Source: Pseudomonadota bacterium
GTDB lineage: Bacteria > Bdellovibrionota > Bacteriovoracia > Bacteriovoracales > Bacteriovoracaceae
Length of the DNA stretch: 34,584 nt
Direction of reading: 5' to 3'
Assembly (NCBI GenBank): GCA_027487685.1
Contig: JAIYDC010000126.1
Location: forward strand, 1 to 34,584
Position 1 is the stretch's first letter. The number at the start of each line of letters is the position of its first letter. Position numbers and translations under genes: made by a program. This document shows, one piece after another, positions 15,769-23,590 of the stretch. The notes beneath the pieces are model-generated. The model was not told the DNA's origin. It ran no database searches and saw only the letters and a list, made by a program, of their open reading frames with translations.

Positions 15769-16794
15769 ATGAAAAAACTCCTGCTACTGCTGATCGTCGT
15801 TATCCCGCTTTTCATCCTAGGGGGCCTCGCCGGTCATTTTGTGATGGTCTTCCAAAAAACTTACCAAGGTCCAGACAAGACCTTTGAAGTCAAAAATGGT
15901 GAAACCTTCGGCCGCATCAACCAACGCCTGTTTGAAGAGGGCCTCATTCCCGATAAGAGGCTATTCCATTACTATGCTAAGTACCGGAAGGTGATGACTC
16001 GCTTTAAGGCAGGCCAATTCACAGTTTCTAGTGGCTCCAATATGATTCAGGTAGTTGAGACTCTAGTGCATGGCCAGCCCAACCTCGCGAGCATCACAGT
16101 TCCCGAAGGTAAGAACATGTACGAGATCGCCCGGCTCCTTGATGCCGCGGGCATCACATCCGAGAGGGACTTCCTCGCTGCTGTTGAGGAACCTGAACTT
16201 ATTGGAATGCTCGATGTAGAGGCCAGCTCACTTGAGGGCTACCTCTATCCTGAGACGTATCGTTTCGCACCCAAGACCCCGGCCCGGGTCGTAGCTAAGA
16301 GCATGATTGATTTGTTTAAGGCAAAAACCAAGGGCGTCAACTTTACTCACCCCTTTCTTAATAAGCACCAGGTGATTGTCCTGGCCTCCGTAGTTGAAAA
16401 AGAGACGGGGGCCAAGATCGAGCGTCCTACCATTGCTGGAGTATTCACAAACCGCCTTCGAAAGAGGATGAGGCTCCAGTCAGACCCGACAACCGTTTAC
16501 GGCATCTGGGGGCGCTACCGAGGAAATATTAGAAAAGCAGATCTTCTCGAGTTTACTCCCTATAACACCTACAAGATACCCGCACTTCCGAAGGGCCCCA
16601 TCTCAAACCCAAGTATCGATGCCATCCGTGCCGTTCTTACCCCAGAAACCCACGACTACCTGTACTTTGTAAGTAAAAATGACGGCACTCATATTTTTTC
16701 TAAGACCTATGAAAACCATGAGCTCGCGGTCGATGAATACCAAAGGAATGCAAGGGCGAGGCAGGGAAAAAGCTGGAGAGATTTAAAGCAATGA
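15769..16794 (+). CDS. mltG: Endolytic murein transglycosylase
   Basis: A 341-residue inner-membrane enzyme that cuts nascent glycan strands and may set their length. It has one N-terminal membrane helix (LLLLLIVVIPLFILGGLAGHFV), a LysM-like part (about 38-112), then the catalytic domain: LEGYLYPETYRF (about 155-166), LASVVEKETG with the catalytic glutamate near 210, LQSDPTTVYGIWGRY and YNTYKIPALPKGPISNPSIDAIRAVL. All of these are conserved in MltG (YceG). Last gene of the dinB-ruvX-mltG group. Its end overlaps the facing lipoprotein gene by 12 bases. Confidence 0.94.
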   Translation: MKKLLLLLIVVIPLFILGGLAGHFVMVFQKTYQGPDKTFEVKNGETFGRINQRLFEEGLIPDKRLFHYYAKYRKVMTRFKAGQFTVSSGSNMIQVVETLVHGQPNLASITVPEGKNMYEIARLLDAAGITSERDFLAAVEEPELIGMLDVEASSLEGYLYPETYRFAPKTPARVVAKSMIDLFKAKTKGVNFTHPFLNKHQVIVLASVVEKETGAKIERPTIAGVFTNRLRKRMRLQSDPTTVYGIWGRYRGNIRKADLLEFTPYNTYKIPALPKGPISNPSIDAIRAVLTPETHDYLYFVSKNDGTHIFSKTYENHELAVDEYQRNARARQGKSWRDLKQ

Positions 16795-18135
16795 GACCGG
16801 ACACTCCTCGGTGATCCCTGGGAAAGTCCGTAATTCATCATTATCATTTCGGGTCCACATTAAGATCGATGAACGACCCGAGGACCTGATATTTCTTAAT
16901 GAGAATTGCACAAAGTTAAGTTTGTCGGCGGACTCAATAGTCTCCCCTGAGATACGGGCATAAGCATCCATGCTGCGTTTGAAAGATCTTACCGGTAAAA
17001 CAACATTGTCTACGAATATATTCCGATTGGCGCTCATCGTCGCCAACCATTCGGCGAAGGGTTTAAAGCAGCGAGGAAAGATCTCCGCTTCCTGGCGCCC
17101 GTTTTTAGGGACAAGTTTCACACCGAATCGAACGTAGCGGCTGGCCGAACGGATTGAGTCCTCAAGCTTTTTACGAAGTTCACCAAAGAGCATGGTGGAA
17201 GAAAGCATCTCCGAACGGAAGCGATCAACACGAGCGTAGTTAAGGTCTTTAGCGCATTCGCGGTCGTCTAGGACCGTTCCATCCCAAGGAGTCGGTGCAC
17301 AGGCAAAGTTTGTGGCATGAATCATCTCCTTAAGTTTCTCCCGCAATAGGCCGGTGGACTCAAGGAATTCGCGCAGTTTGGGATCTATGTTCTGAGACAC
17401 CATACTCCGGACTCTGCCACGAGAGTCTATGATCGGTGCACCCGTTCCACCTTTAAGGACGGGGCAGTCGGCGAAAAGCATGTTCGGCGAGGACTCCGTC
17501 CAGACCAGAGGATTGATGTAGTTATTATGAACACTCTCGCAAGTCGCTTTCTTAACCAGGGCGGAGTACTCGTCCTGTTGCTCAATCATCCAGGTAGTAA
17601 ACCGTTGACTATTGGGTACACCGTCACGGCTCAGAACTGCTCGGCGACGGCCCGGAAGCGGCGCCGCCAGTTCGAGGAAGGCAACGTCATCGCGCCATAG
17701 GATGGGATCAGACCCTTCCGTTTTTGAAACAAGGACGACCTTACTGCAACCGATTCGCTCCATCGGTCGATTACCGGCGGCGGGAAAGAAGATAAAGACA
17801 TCCCTGCTGCAGTCCTGTCCATTAAGTCGCAGGAGGGCCGGGAGACAACTTGCACTAGTGGCGAGGAAGTTCTCCTCGGTCAGGAAACCCGTGCATTGCC
17901 TAAAATTATTTCCCAGGATAACTACAATCTTTGCAAGATAGTTCGGGCATGCTTGATTGCCTGGGCAATCCACTGTTTGCCTATCAAGGTACGAGTCAAT
18001 TTCAGTCTGATTTGGCCGAACGACTTCAGGCCTTCCCTCATCACCGGTTTTTGTTTTTTTCCCGCAGGCACTGAAAAGGAGGCAGAGTCCAAGGGAGAGA
18101 AACAGGCTATTCAAGAAACAAAGCCGGGCCACCAT
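16783..18135 (-). CDS. Trypsin-fold lipoprotein with lost catalytic residues (pseudoprotease)
   Basis: A 450-residue predicted lipoprotein (signal ending LLFSAC, Cys24). Residues about 65-260 follow an S1/trypsin-like layout: CTGFLTEENFLATSASCL aligns with the usual TAAHC block, RDDVAFLEL with the aspartate block, and GGTGAPIIDSRGRV with the GxSGxP block. The catalytic histidine is replaced by Ser96 and the nucleophile serine by Thr231; Asp150 remains. If the alignment is right, the protein is probably not an active serine protease and may bind a ligand. The last 190 residues are unassigned. The start at 18135 is used because the signal begins there and the ATG overlaps the stop of the flavin reductase-like gene (TGATG), implying translational coupling. 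Confidence 0.7.
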   Translation of the reverse strand: MVARLCFLNSLFLSLGLCLLFSACGKKTKTGDEGRPEVVRPNQTEIDSYLDRQTVDCPGNQACPNYLAKIVVILGNNFRQCTGFLTEENFLATSASCLPALLRLNGQDCSRDVFIFFPAAGNRPMERIGCSKVVLVSKTEGSDPILWRDDVAFLELAAPLPGRRRAVLSRDGVPNSQRFTTWMIEQQDEYSALVKKATCESVHNNYINPLVWTESSPNMLFADCPVLKGGTGAPIIDSRGRVRSMVSQNIDPKLREFLESTGLLREKLKEMIHATNFACAPTPWDGTVLDDRECAKDLNYARVDRFRSEMLSSTMLFGELRKKLEDSIRSASRYVRFGVKLVPKNGRQEAEIFPRCFKPFAEWLATMSANRNIFVDNVVLPVRSFKRSMDAYARISGETIESADKLNFVQFSLRNIRSSGRSSILMWTRNDNDELRTFPGITEECPVSLL

Positions 18136-18617
18136 CAGTACTCGGCTCCGGATTTTCGAATATGCGACATGGGTTTGGCCTCTTCGTTCAAAACGTAGGA
18201 AGAGAGAACCTCTGCGAAAACAACCTCGTGGTCCCCTGGTTGAACAGAACTGATGAGTCGACATTCAAAGGCGGATTTCGCTTGCTGGAGAATGATTCCC
18301 CCATTCTGGCCGCAAAAGTGGTCAAGGGTCGAAAAAGGGTTATTCACAGGATCATAGCCCTTCCAAAAATGCCTTAAATAGGATTTATCGTGATCGCCAA
18401 CGATATTGACACCGAAGGTCCTGCCCGCCTTAATCAGGTCGTAGGCTGGCCTTCCTGGCTTAATGGCCATCGATATCATTAAAGGTTTGAAAGACACTTG
18501 CTGAACCCAGCTTGCCAGGTATCCGTCGATAGTCTGACCATTCTCATCCTTAACTGCCACAATAAAAAGCCCTGAGGGTATATGGCCAACTGAAATCGCA
18601 ACAACGCTTTGCAGCAT
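18135..18617 (-). CDS. Flavin reductase-like FMN-binding protein
   Basis: A 160-residue protein of the flavin reductase-like split-barrel family. The patterns are IPSGLFIVAVKDENGQTIDGYLASWVQQVSFKPLMISMAIKPGRPAYDLIKAGRTFGVNIVG: a G-(L/I)-x-V-(V/A) strand, the A-S-W-V-x-Q-V-S-x-x-P-(P/L) FMN-phosphate region and the F-x-V-N-x-(L/V) strand. The gap-filling ECRLISSVQPGDHEVVFAEVL also fits, with GDH and V-x-A-E-V typical of the family. Such proteins bind FMN and often use NAD(P)H; the partner is unknown. A promoter with a perfect TTGACA lies upstream. Its stop codon overlaps the start of the pseudoprotease lipoprotein gene. Confidence 0.82.
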   Translation of the reverse strand: MLQSVVAISVGHIPSGLFIVAVKDENGQTIDGYLASWVQQVSFKPLMISMAIKPGRPAYDLIKAGRTFGVNIVGDHDKSYLRHFWKGYDPVNNPFSTLDHFCGQNGGIILQQAKSAFECRLISSVQPGDHEVVFAEVLSSYVLNEEAKPMSHIRKSGAEY

Positions 18618-18649
18618 AAATCCTCGTTATTTATCACTTAGGGCATAAT

Positions 18650-18679
18650 AGATTACAGATTAGAGAGCACCATTGTCAA
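18650..18679 (-). promoter_or_regulatory. Promoter candidate for the flavin reductase-like gene
   Basis: On the minus strand TTGACA (18679-18674) matches the -35 consensus exactly. TAATCT (18655-18650) after an 18-base spacer is only a weak -10. The start codon is 32 bases downstream of the -10. Confidence 0.4.
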
Positions 18680-18708
18680 TTAATCACCCCCTATCTGGTG
18701 AACGGCAT

Positions 18709-18730
18709 CAATTTTTGATCAAAATTGCCG
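18709..18730. promoter_or_regulatory. Inverted repeat between two divergent promoters
   Basis: CAATTTT (18709-18715), a five-base centre TGATC and AAAATTG (18721-18727) form a perfect inverted repeat, flanked by CGG and CCG. It includes the palindrome TTTTGATCAAAA and lies between the two promoter candidates at 18650-18679 and 18745-18773. It could be an operator or a hairpin; there is no downstream U run for a terminator. Confidence 0.35.
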
Positions 18731-18744
18731 ATAAGTCAGGTCAC

Positions 18745-18773
18745 TTGAGTAGGCCGGAGTTGCCGCTTAGAAT
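18745..18773 (+). promoter_or_regulatory. Sigma-70-like promoter for the DksA-type gene
   Basis: TTGAGT (18745-18750), an exact 17-base spacer and TAGAAT (18768-18773), which matches five of six -10 positions. Predicted start near 18780, leaving a leader of about 68 bases. In that leader GCGGGT (18782-18787) can pair with ACCCGC (18822-18827), and AGC with GCT just inside, so the leader may be folded. Confidence 0.5.
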
Positions 18774-18847
18774 AGTTAAGAGCGGGTAGCTTTGCTTACG
18801 TCATGCGTTATTCTGGCTAAAACCCGCATACCGTCCGAGGAGGATTC

Positions 18848-19219
18848 GTGGATAAAAAGAAAACTGAACAATTTAAAGAATTGCTCCTGAAGCACCGTCA
18901 ACAGATTCTGAACGTAGGCCTTCTCAATAGATCAGAAGACCTGCACGTATCCGAGGAAGACCTTTCCGATGAGACTGACCTTGCCTCATCTCTCATCCAG
19001 CAGCAACTCAACTGCACCATCAGGGAGCGAGAATACACAAAACTCCGTCGCATCGACGCTGCCTTGGAAAAAATCTCCGATGGAACCTTTGGCCACTGCG
19101 AGGAATGTGAGGAGGAGATCGGCATGAAACGCCTCGAAAATCAGCCCTGGTCAGAGCTGTGTATCACCCACGCTGAAGAGAAAGAGCGTGAGGAGTCCCA
19201 GACCTGGAAACAGGCGTAA
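18848..19219 (+). CDS. DksA/TraR-family RNA polymerase-binding protein, C-C-C-H zinc site
   Basis: A 123-residue protein. The helical N-terminal part holds DETDLAS (41-47), which fits the D-x-x-D-x-A coiled-coil tip that DksA inserts into the RNA polymerase secondary channel. The zinc-finger region reads GHCEECEEEIGMKRLENQPWSELCITHAEE: Cys84, Cys87 and Cys105 are present, but the fourth ligand position, Cys in E. coli DksA, is His108. GTFGHCEECEEEIG and the R-L-x-x-x-P spacing are classic. The start is GTG, with a strong GAGGAGG site. It has its own promoter and terminator, so it is monocistronic. Shorter than E. coli DksA (151), as in many paralogues; whether it is the main DksA cannot be told. 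Confidence 0.88.
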   Translation: MDKKKTEQFKELLLKHRQQILNVGLLNRSEDLHVSEEDLSDETDLASSLIQQQLNCTIREREYTKLRRIDAALEKISDGTFGHCEECEEEIGMKRLENQPWSELCITHAEEKEREESQTWKQA

Positions 19220-19240
19220 GCCGAATTATTTTAACTACAT

Positions 19241-19266
19241 AAGGGCCCCTAGAGGGCCCTTTTTTT
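19241..19266 (+). terminator. Intrinsic terminator after the DksA-type gene
   Basis: AAGGGCCC (19241-19248), loop CTAGA and GGGCCCTT with a run of seven T bases to 19266. An eight-pair GC-rich stem followed by a U tract is a textbook Rho-independent terminator; it lies 21 bases after the stop codon. Confidence 0.9.
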
Positions 19267-19370
19267 GTCTAAAAATTCAACACTCTGCGAGACTTTCGAC
19301 GCTTTTCCCTATCCAACTTGCTGATACCTATAAGAGTCCGTTGGCAACCCCTTTGCTTTACTAATTACAC

Positions 19371-19388
19371 GGAAGCGGCAGAGCTTCC
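19371..19388. other. Small hairpin upstream of the subtilisin-like gene
   Basis: GGAAGC (19371-19376), loop GGCAGA and GCTTCC (19383-19388). It falls in the probable 5' leader, 34 bases before the start codon, and could affect mRNA stability or binding of a regulator. Nothing else is recognisable between 19267 and 19421. Confidence 0.3.
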
Positions 19389-19421
19389 CTGTTAAATTTT
19401 AAAATGTGGTAAGGAACGGGC

Positions 19422-20459
19422 ATGAAAAAAGCTGTTAAAACAATCCTCTCGCTAACACTCAGCTTAAACCTAGCGGTCGCCTCTGCGGCACCCCTGGCCT
19501 ACAATCCCGAGCTCCTCATCTCGCGGTACGCCTCTTGGGGCATTGACCCTGACAAGCACCTCGCCTCCATTAACTTAAAAGACTCATGGACGCGCTTTAA
19601 GAAGAACAAAGACGTTGTTGTTGCCGTCGTCGATACCGGAATCCAGGGAGATCACGCCTTCCTTCAGAGCAACATTTACATTCCCGGGATGAAACCTTCG
19701 GCCACCAACTTCGGGGTCGATTTCTCAGGGGAAAAAGTCACAAATACTCCTACGGATGCACACGGACACGGGACTCACGTCGCAGGGATCGTTAAATCCA
19801 TTTTCCCTGACGTAAGAATTCTCGCGTTGAAGTATTACAATCCGAAGGCATCAGGTCAGGCCAACCTCGACGCAACCATCAGGGCACTCCAGTACGCTGT
19901 CGAGCAGAACGTAGATGTCATCAATTACTCAGGAGGAGGTCCGGAAGCGTCTGTTGAAGAGCTCCGCGTTCTCAAGCTCGCTGAGAAAAAAGGAATCCTG
20001 GTGATTGCCGCTGCAGGAAACGAGCGTTCGAACATTGATGACAAGCGCCATGCTTACTACCCAGCATCTTATGGTCTGACGAACATTATCACTGTCGGCG
20101 CTCACGACGATGGACTCAACATTATTCCTTCGTCCAACTACGGTAAAAATTCGGTCGATATCGCGGCCCCTGGACACCGTATTCGCTCGGCGATCCCAGG
20201 GAACGGCGCCGGTTACATGACTGGAACATCCCAAGCGACCGCATTTGTTACGGGTGTGGCGGCCATGATTAAATCGAAATACCCGAAGATGAAGTACGAC
20301 CAGATAAAGAACATTATTTTGTCGTCTTCTCTCAAAGTTAAAAACTTCGAAGGTAAGATTCTCGGCGCAGGCAAGCTCGACGCCGGTCGGGCGATAGAAC
20401 TCGCCGATTCGGTGAACCAGAAACTTAAGAATCCTACACGCGCAGTAGCTAACCGCTAG
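19422..20459 (+). CDS. Secreted subtilisin-like serine protease (S8)
   Basis: A 345-residue protein with a signal peptide (MKKAVKTILSLTLSLNLAVASAA). The catalytic triad is complete: Asp71 in VVAVVDTGIQGDH, His116 in AHGHGTHVAGI and Ser270 in MTGTSQATAFVTGVAAM. The oxyanion asparagine is probably Asn168 in VDVINYSGGG. The pro-region is short (about 30-50 residues) and nothing follows the protease domain, so it is a minimal subtilase, probably periplasmic or secreted. AAGGAA lies six bases before the ATG. lnt follows after 18 bases on the same strand. In a predatory lineage such enzymes may digest prey protein, but nothing in the sequence shows the substrate. Confidence 0.93.
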   Translation: MKKAVKTILSLTLSLNLAVASAAPLAYNPELLISRYASWGIDPDKHLASINLKDSWTRFKKNKDVVVAVVDTGIQGDHAFLQSNIYIPGMKPSATNFGVDFSGEKVTNTPTDAHGHGTHVAGIVKSIFPDVRILALKYYNPKASGQANLDATIRALQYAVEQNVDVINYSGGGPEASVEELRVLKLAEKKGILVIAAAGNERSNIDDKRHAYYPASYGLTNIITVGAHDDGLNIIPSSNYGKNSVDIAAPGHRIRSAIPGNGAGYMTGTSQATAFVTGVAAMIKSKYPKMKYDQIKNIILSSSLKVKNFEGKILGAGKLDAGRAIELADSVNQKLKNPTRAVANR

Positions 20460-20477
20460 AGAATCTCCTACAATGGG

Positions 20478-22022
20478 ATGATGCGATCTCTCTTTTTATC
20501 ACTCGGGCTTACAACAACCGCCGGGGGGCTCTACGCTCTCTGTTATCCTTCGTCTTTAGGCCCTGGGTGGCTCCCCTTCTTATTCCTGGCCCTGCCTTTT
20601 TTCCTTTGGCGCCTCGAAGTAGCAGCTAACGTTCGAAGCACTCTCCTACACGTCCTGGCCTATAACCTTGGATTAAACCTTGTAGGCTATTATTGGATTC
20701 CTCATACCCTGCGGGAATTCGGGCAGCTGCCATATGCAATGTCGCTTCTGCTTGGACTACTTTTCTCCCTAATTCTTCAGCCGCACTGGTGGCTCTACGT
20801 GGTTTGGAAAAAATATCGGCCTGAACTTTCTTGGTATTCCGAGCGTGGAGTCATTGTAACTGCCATCGTGATGACTATCTTCGAGCGGTACTTCCCACAG
20901 CAGTTTCCAACATTCGCAGGAAGTCCGTGGCTACATCTAGCACCTTTTCTGGGCCTCGCCCCCTTTCTTGGAATCGCTGGTTATAGCTTCATGACATACT
21001 GGGTAGCACTCGAAACCTATACTCAGCTGGCGCTTAAGAGTTTCAGGCCTCAGGTATGGATTGTCTTCGCGGTCTTTATCGGAGTCAACGCACTCCTCCC
21101 GCTTCGCGACAGGTACTCGGAGCGGATGCTTCCAATACGGATCGTTCAGGCCAACATAGGAAACTTCCTGAAGGTTCAGTCAGAACAGGGAGACGCCAAT
21201 TCTTTTGAGGCGATTCGTCGAGACTATGAGGAGCTTTCAACAAGTGAGACAGGATTTAGGCCAAAGCTAATCGTCTGGCCTGAAACGGCTTACCCGAACA
21301 TGTTTGAGGGAACGCAGACACAACTTGATGAAACCTTCGATCGGGTGATCGAGAAGACTGGCGGTGAGCTCCTGATAGGTGGGTACGATCAGGATCCTTC
21401 CAAATCACCAGGTGAATCCATTGAAACTGTCTTTAATTCCTCAATCCTCATCCGGGACGGCAAGTTTCAAAGCGCTTACCACAAAAATATCCTGATCCCT
21501 TTTGGAGAGACACTTCCCTTCGGTCCCCTAAACTCACACATTGTCTCCATTGTTCCTGCGGTTTCTCTTTTCGCCCGAGGCGAGGGAACACCGGAGATGA
21601 CAACTCGAGACGGGTACCGATTAGTGACCCCGATCTGTTACGAAATCCTCGAATCCAATTACATGCGCTCTCTTCTCAATCAATGGGGTGGCAACCACCT
21701 CATCGTTAACCACACCAACGATTCCTGGTATGGTGCTACGGCAGAACCCTACCAGCACCTTTTCCTCTCAAAATGGCGAGCACTTGAATTCCTAATACCC
21801 ATCGTTCGCAGTACCAACACTGGTATCACCTCAGTAATCTATCCCGATGGATCAGAGTCACGGCGCCTCGGTATTGGAGAAAAAGGAAGTCTGGATGTGG
21901 ACGTTGCTCTGGGCTCTGGGGAAGCGACATTATACCAACGCTTTGGCGTCTATCCCCTCTTGATATTGGCCGCACTGCTGCTGTTGACGACTTGGCTCCG
22001 GGAACGAAAACTCAGCGTGTAA
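20478..22022 (+). CDS. lnt: Apolipoprotein N-acyltransferase
   Basis: A 514-residue inner-membrane enzyme that adds the third acyl chain to lipoproteins. About eight hydrophobic segments (1-210) precede the nitrilase-like catalytic domain. The expected Glu-Lys-Cys triad is visible: Glu269 in LIVWPETAYP, Lys336 in AYHKNILIPFGE and Cys387 in VTPICYEI. NHTNDSWYG and EPYQHLFLSKWRALE are also family hallmarks, and a last membrane helix near the C-terminus (LLILAALLLLTTW) completes the layout. Full length. Two in-frame ATGs lie at 20478 and 20481. The 3' end overlaps kdsD by 11 bases in convergent orientation. Several lipobox proteins in this window are its likely substrates. Confidence 0.95.
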   Translation: MMRSLFLSLGLTTTAGGLYALCYPSSLGPGWLPFLFLALPFFLWRLEVAANVRSTLLHVLAYNLGLNLVGYYWIPHTLREFGQLPYAMSLLLGLLFSLILQPHWWLYVVWKKYRPELSWYSERGVIVTAIVMTIFERYFPQQFPTFAGSPWLHLAPFLGLAPFLGIAGYSFMTYWVALETYTQLALKSFRPQVWIVFAVFIGVNALLPLRDRYSERMLPIRIVQANIGNFLKVQSEQGDANSFEAIRRDYEELSTSETGFRPKLIVWPETAYPNMFEGTQTQLDETFDRVIEKTGGELLIGGYDQDPSKSPGESIETVFNSSILIRDGKFQSAYHKNILIPFGETLPFGPLNSHIVSIVPAVSLFARGEGTPEMTTRDGYRLVTPICYEILESNYMRSLLNQWGGNHLIVNHTNDSWYGATAEPYQHLFLSKWRALEFLIPIVRSTNTGITSVIYPDGSESRRLGIGEKGSLDVDVALGSGEATLYQRFGVYPLLILAALLLLTTWLRERKLSV

Positions 22023-23001
22023 GAGATGAGTTAAAGCCGGCCTTGAAGAGGTCATGGAGTCGTAAGACGCCACGAAAGGTCCCGTCGTCGACGACAGGAG
22101 CAACGCTTAAAGGCCGATCGGTGTTTTCCATCGTCTTAAGGGCATCAAAAGCAAGGGTTGTGGTACGTAGCATGGTCGGAGTTGAAGTCATGATCTCTTT
22201 TACCGGGACCTTGATAGCATCAGGAGACTTAGCAAAGGCCCGGCGTATGTCTCCTTCAACGAGGATTCCGGAAAGCCGATCATTGTCGATGATCGCGCAC
22301 ATCCCCACCGGCTTCTTTGTCATGGCGAGAATCGCGTCCTGAAGAGTGGCCGTCTGAGAGACTACCGGGCAGTCCTGGGCCAGAATCATAAGGCGCCCTA
22401 CAGTTAAAGAGAGAGATTTCCCGAGAAGCCCAGCAGGATGGTTAACTGCGAACTTCTCTTTGGAGACACCCATTACGTTTTCATAAAGCACGGCCATGGC
22501 GTCACCGATCGCAAGGGCGAGTGTCGTAGAGGTCGTCGGTGCCAGATCATTGATACAGGCCTCTTTCGTGACCGAAGCGTCCAGGACAACTCCAGCTCGC
22601 TGACCAATGGGTGAATCGACCTTCCCAACCAACGCGATGATGCGCTCCCTAGGAATCTGAACGTAGGGAAGCATACTCAAGAGCTCCTCCGTCGTCCCGG
22701 ATTTCGAGATGAGCACAATAGCGTCAGACTTGGTCACACGACCGAGGTCCCCGTGCATCGCCTCAGTGGGGTGAAGAAAAAAAGACGGAAGGCCGAGGGA
22801 AGAGAAGGTCGCAGCGATCTTCGCGCCGATGTGTCCGGACTTACCCACACCCGAGATGATCAGACTTCCACCAGTTCCGGCGAGGAGTTCGAAAATTCCC
22901 ACGAGTTTCTGGATTTCTGTGTCCTGGATCCGCTCTGCAGCTTCCTCCAGGGCCTGGGCCTCAGTAAGTAGTACCTGGGTAAAAAGATATTTGTGTCCCA
23001 T
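22012..23001 (-). CDS. kdsD: Arabinose-5-phosphate isomerase (KdsD/KpsF/GutQ family)
   Basis: A 329-residue enzyme. It has an N-terminal SIS domain (about 30-175) with ISGVGKSGHIGAKIAATFSSLG, the catalytic-site-like HPTEAMHGDLG and LISKSGTTEEL, followed by two CBS domains (about 205-260 and 265-325, VGMCAIIDNDRLSGILVEGDIRRAF and VAPVVDDGTFRGVLRLHDL). This converts ribulose 5-phosphate to arabinose 5-phosphate for KDO and thus lipopolysaccharide synthesis. Domain order and length are standard. Other LPS genes are not in the window. Convergent with lnt, divergent from the lipoprotein at 23052. Confidence 0.93.
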   Translation of the reverse strand: MGHKYLFTQVLLTEAQALEEAAERIQDTEIQKLVGIFELLAGTGGSLIISGVGKSGHIGAKIAATFSSLGLPSFFLHPTEAMHGDLGRVTKSDAIVLISKSGTTEELLSMLPYVQIPRERIIALVGKVDSPIGQRAGVVLDASVTKEACINDLAPTTSTTLALAIGDAMAVLYENVMGVSKEKFAVNHPAGLLGKSLSLTVGRLMILAQDCPVVSQTATLQDAILAMTKKPVGMCAIIDNDRLSGILVEGDIRRAFAKSPDAIKVPVKEIMTSTPTMLRTTTLAFDALKTMENTDRPLSVAPVVDDGTFRGVLRLHDLFKAGFNSSLTR

Positions 23002-23051
23002 GATCCGTCCTAGCGTTTCTTTTTGTTTGATTCATTGATAACATAAAAGTC

Positions 23052-23573
23052 ATGAAATTTTATCTTCTAATAATGGCGTTGTTTCTTTTCGGCGGATGTG
23101 CGAGCTACGAAAAGTTTCGGCAGATCACCGAAGAGCTCGAAATTCCGAGTAAGATCTATAAGGCCGACTACAACCAGGCCTGGCAAGCGGTGATCTCAGT
23201 CATGCGCAAGTACGATATTGCCCAGCAGAATCAGGAAGCGGGTTTCATCAAATCGCGGTGGATGGATAATACACTTGAGGTGAACTTCGCCGACTCCTTT
23301 GGGTCTTCAGACGCCGTCAAGGCGGCGAAGTTCAAACTCGTCGTGAACGTTGTGAAGGGATTTCGGTCAGCGCGGGAAGTGACGAAAGTAACGATCTACA
23401 AGCGGCAGCTGGTGGAACAGGATTTCCTTCAAGGCTGGAAAGAAATGAGTCCCGATGGAATCATGGAGAAAACACTCCTCTACCGGATCGAAAGATTGAT
23501 CGCAATTGACAATAAGCTCAAAGAAATCGACAAGGCCCGGGAGAAGGAGCAGCTTCAGTCGAATGGACTTTAA
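23052..23573 (+). CDS. Small lipoprotein, possibly BamC-like
   Basis: A 173-residue lipoprotein (MKFYLLIMALFLFGGC, lipidated Cys16). The mature part starts with a helix and then YNQAWQAVISVMRKYDIAQQNQEAGFIKSRWM, a pattern (an aW.a....... g..i...d...G.i....) also found in BamC/NlpB-type helix-grip domains and many lipoproteins of unknown role. The centre is beta-rich (FKLVVNVVKG, EVTKVTIYKRQLVEQD), and the C-terminus is a charged helix. BamC identity is a suggestion only. Convergent with the HEAT-repeat gene 17 bases away; a hairpin with one wobble pair (23588-23607) lies over that gene's stop. Confidence 0.65.
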   Translation: MKFYLLIMALFLFGGCASYEKFRQITEELEIPSKIYKADYNQAWQAVISVMRKYDIAQQNQEAGFIKSRWMDNTLEVNFADSFGSSDAVKAAKFKLVVNVVKGFRSAREVTKVTIYKRQLVEQDFLQGWKEMSPDGIMEKTLLYRIERLIAIDNKLKEIDKAREKEQLQSNGL

Positions 23574-23590
23574 GTCTGGATTTTGTCAGT

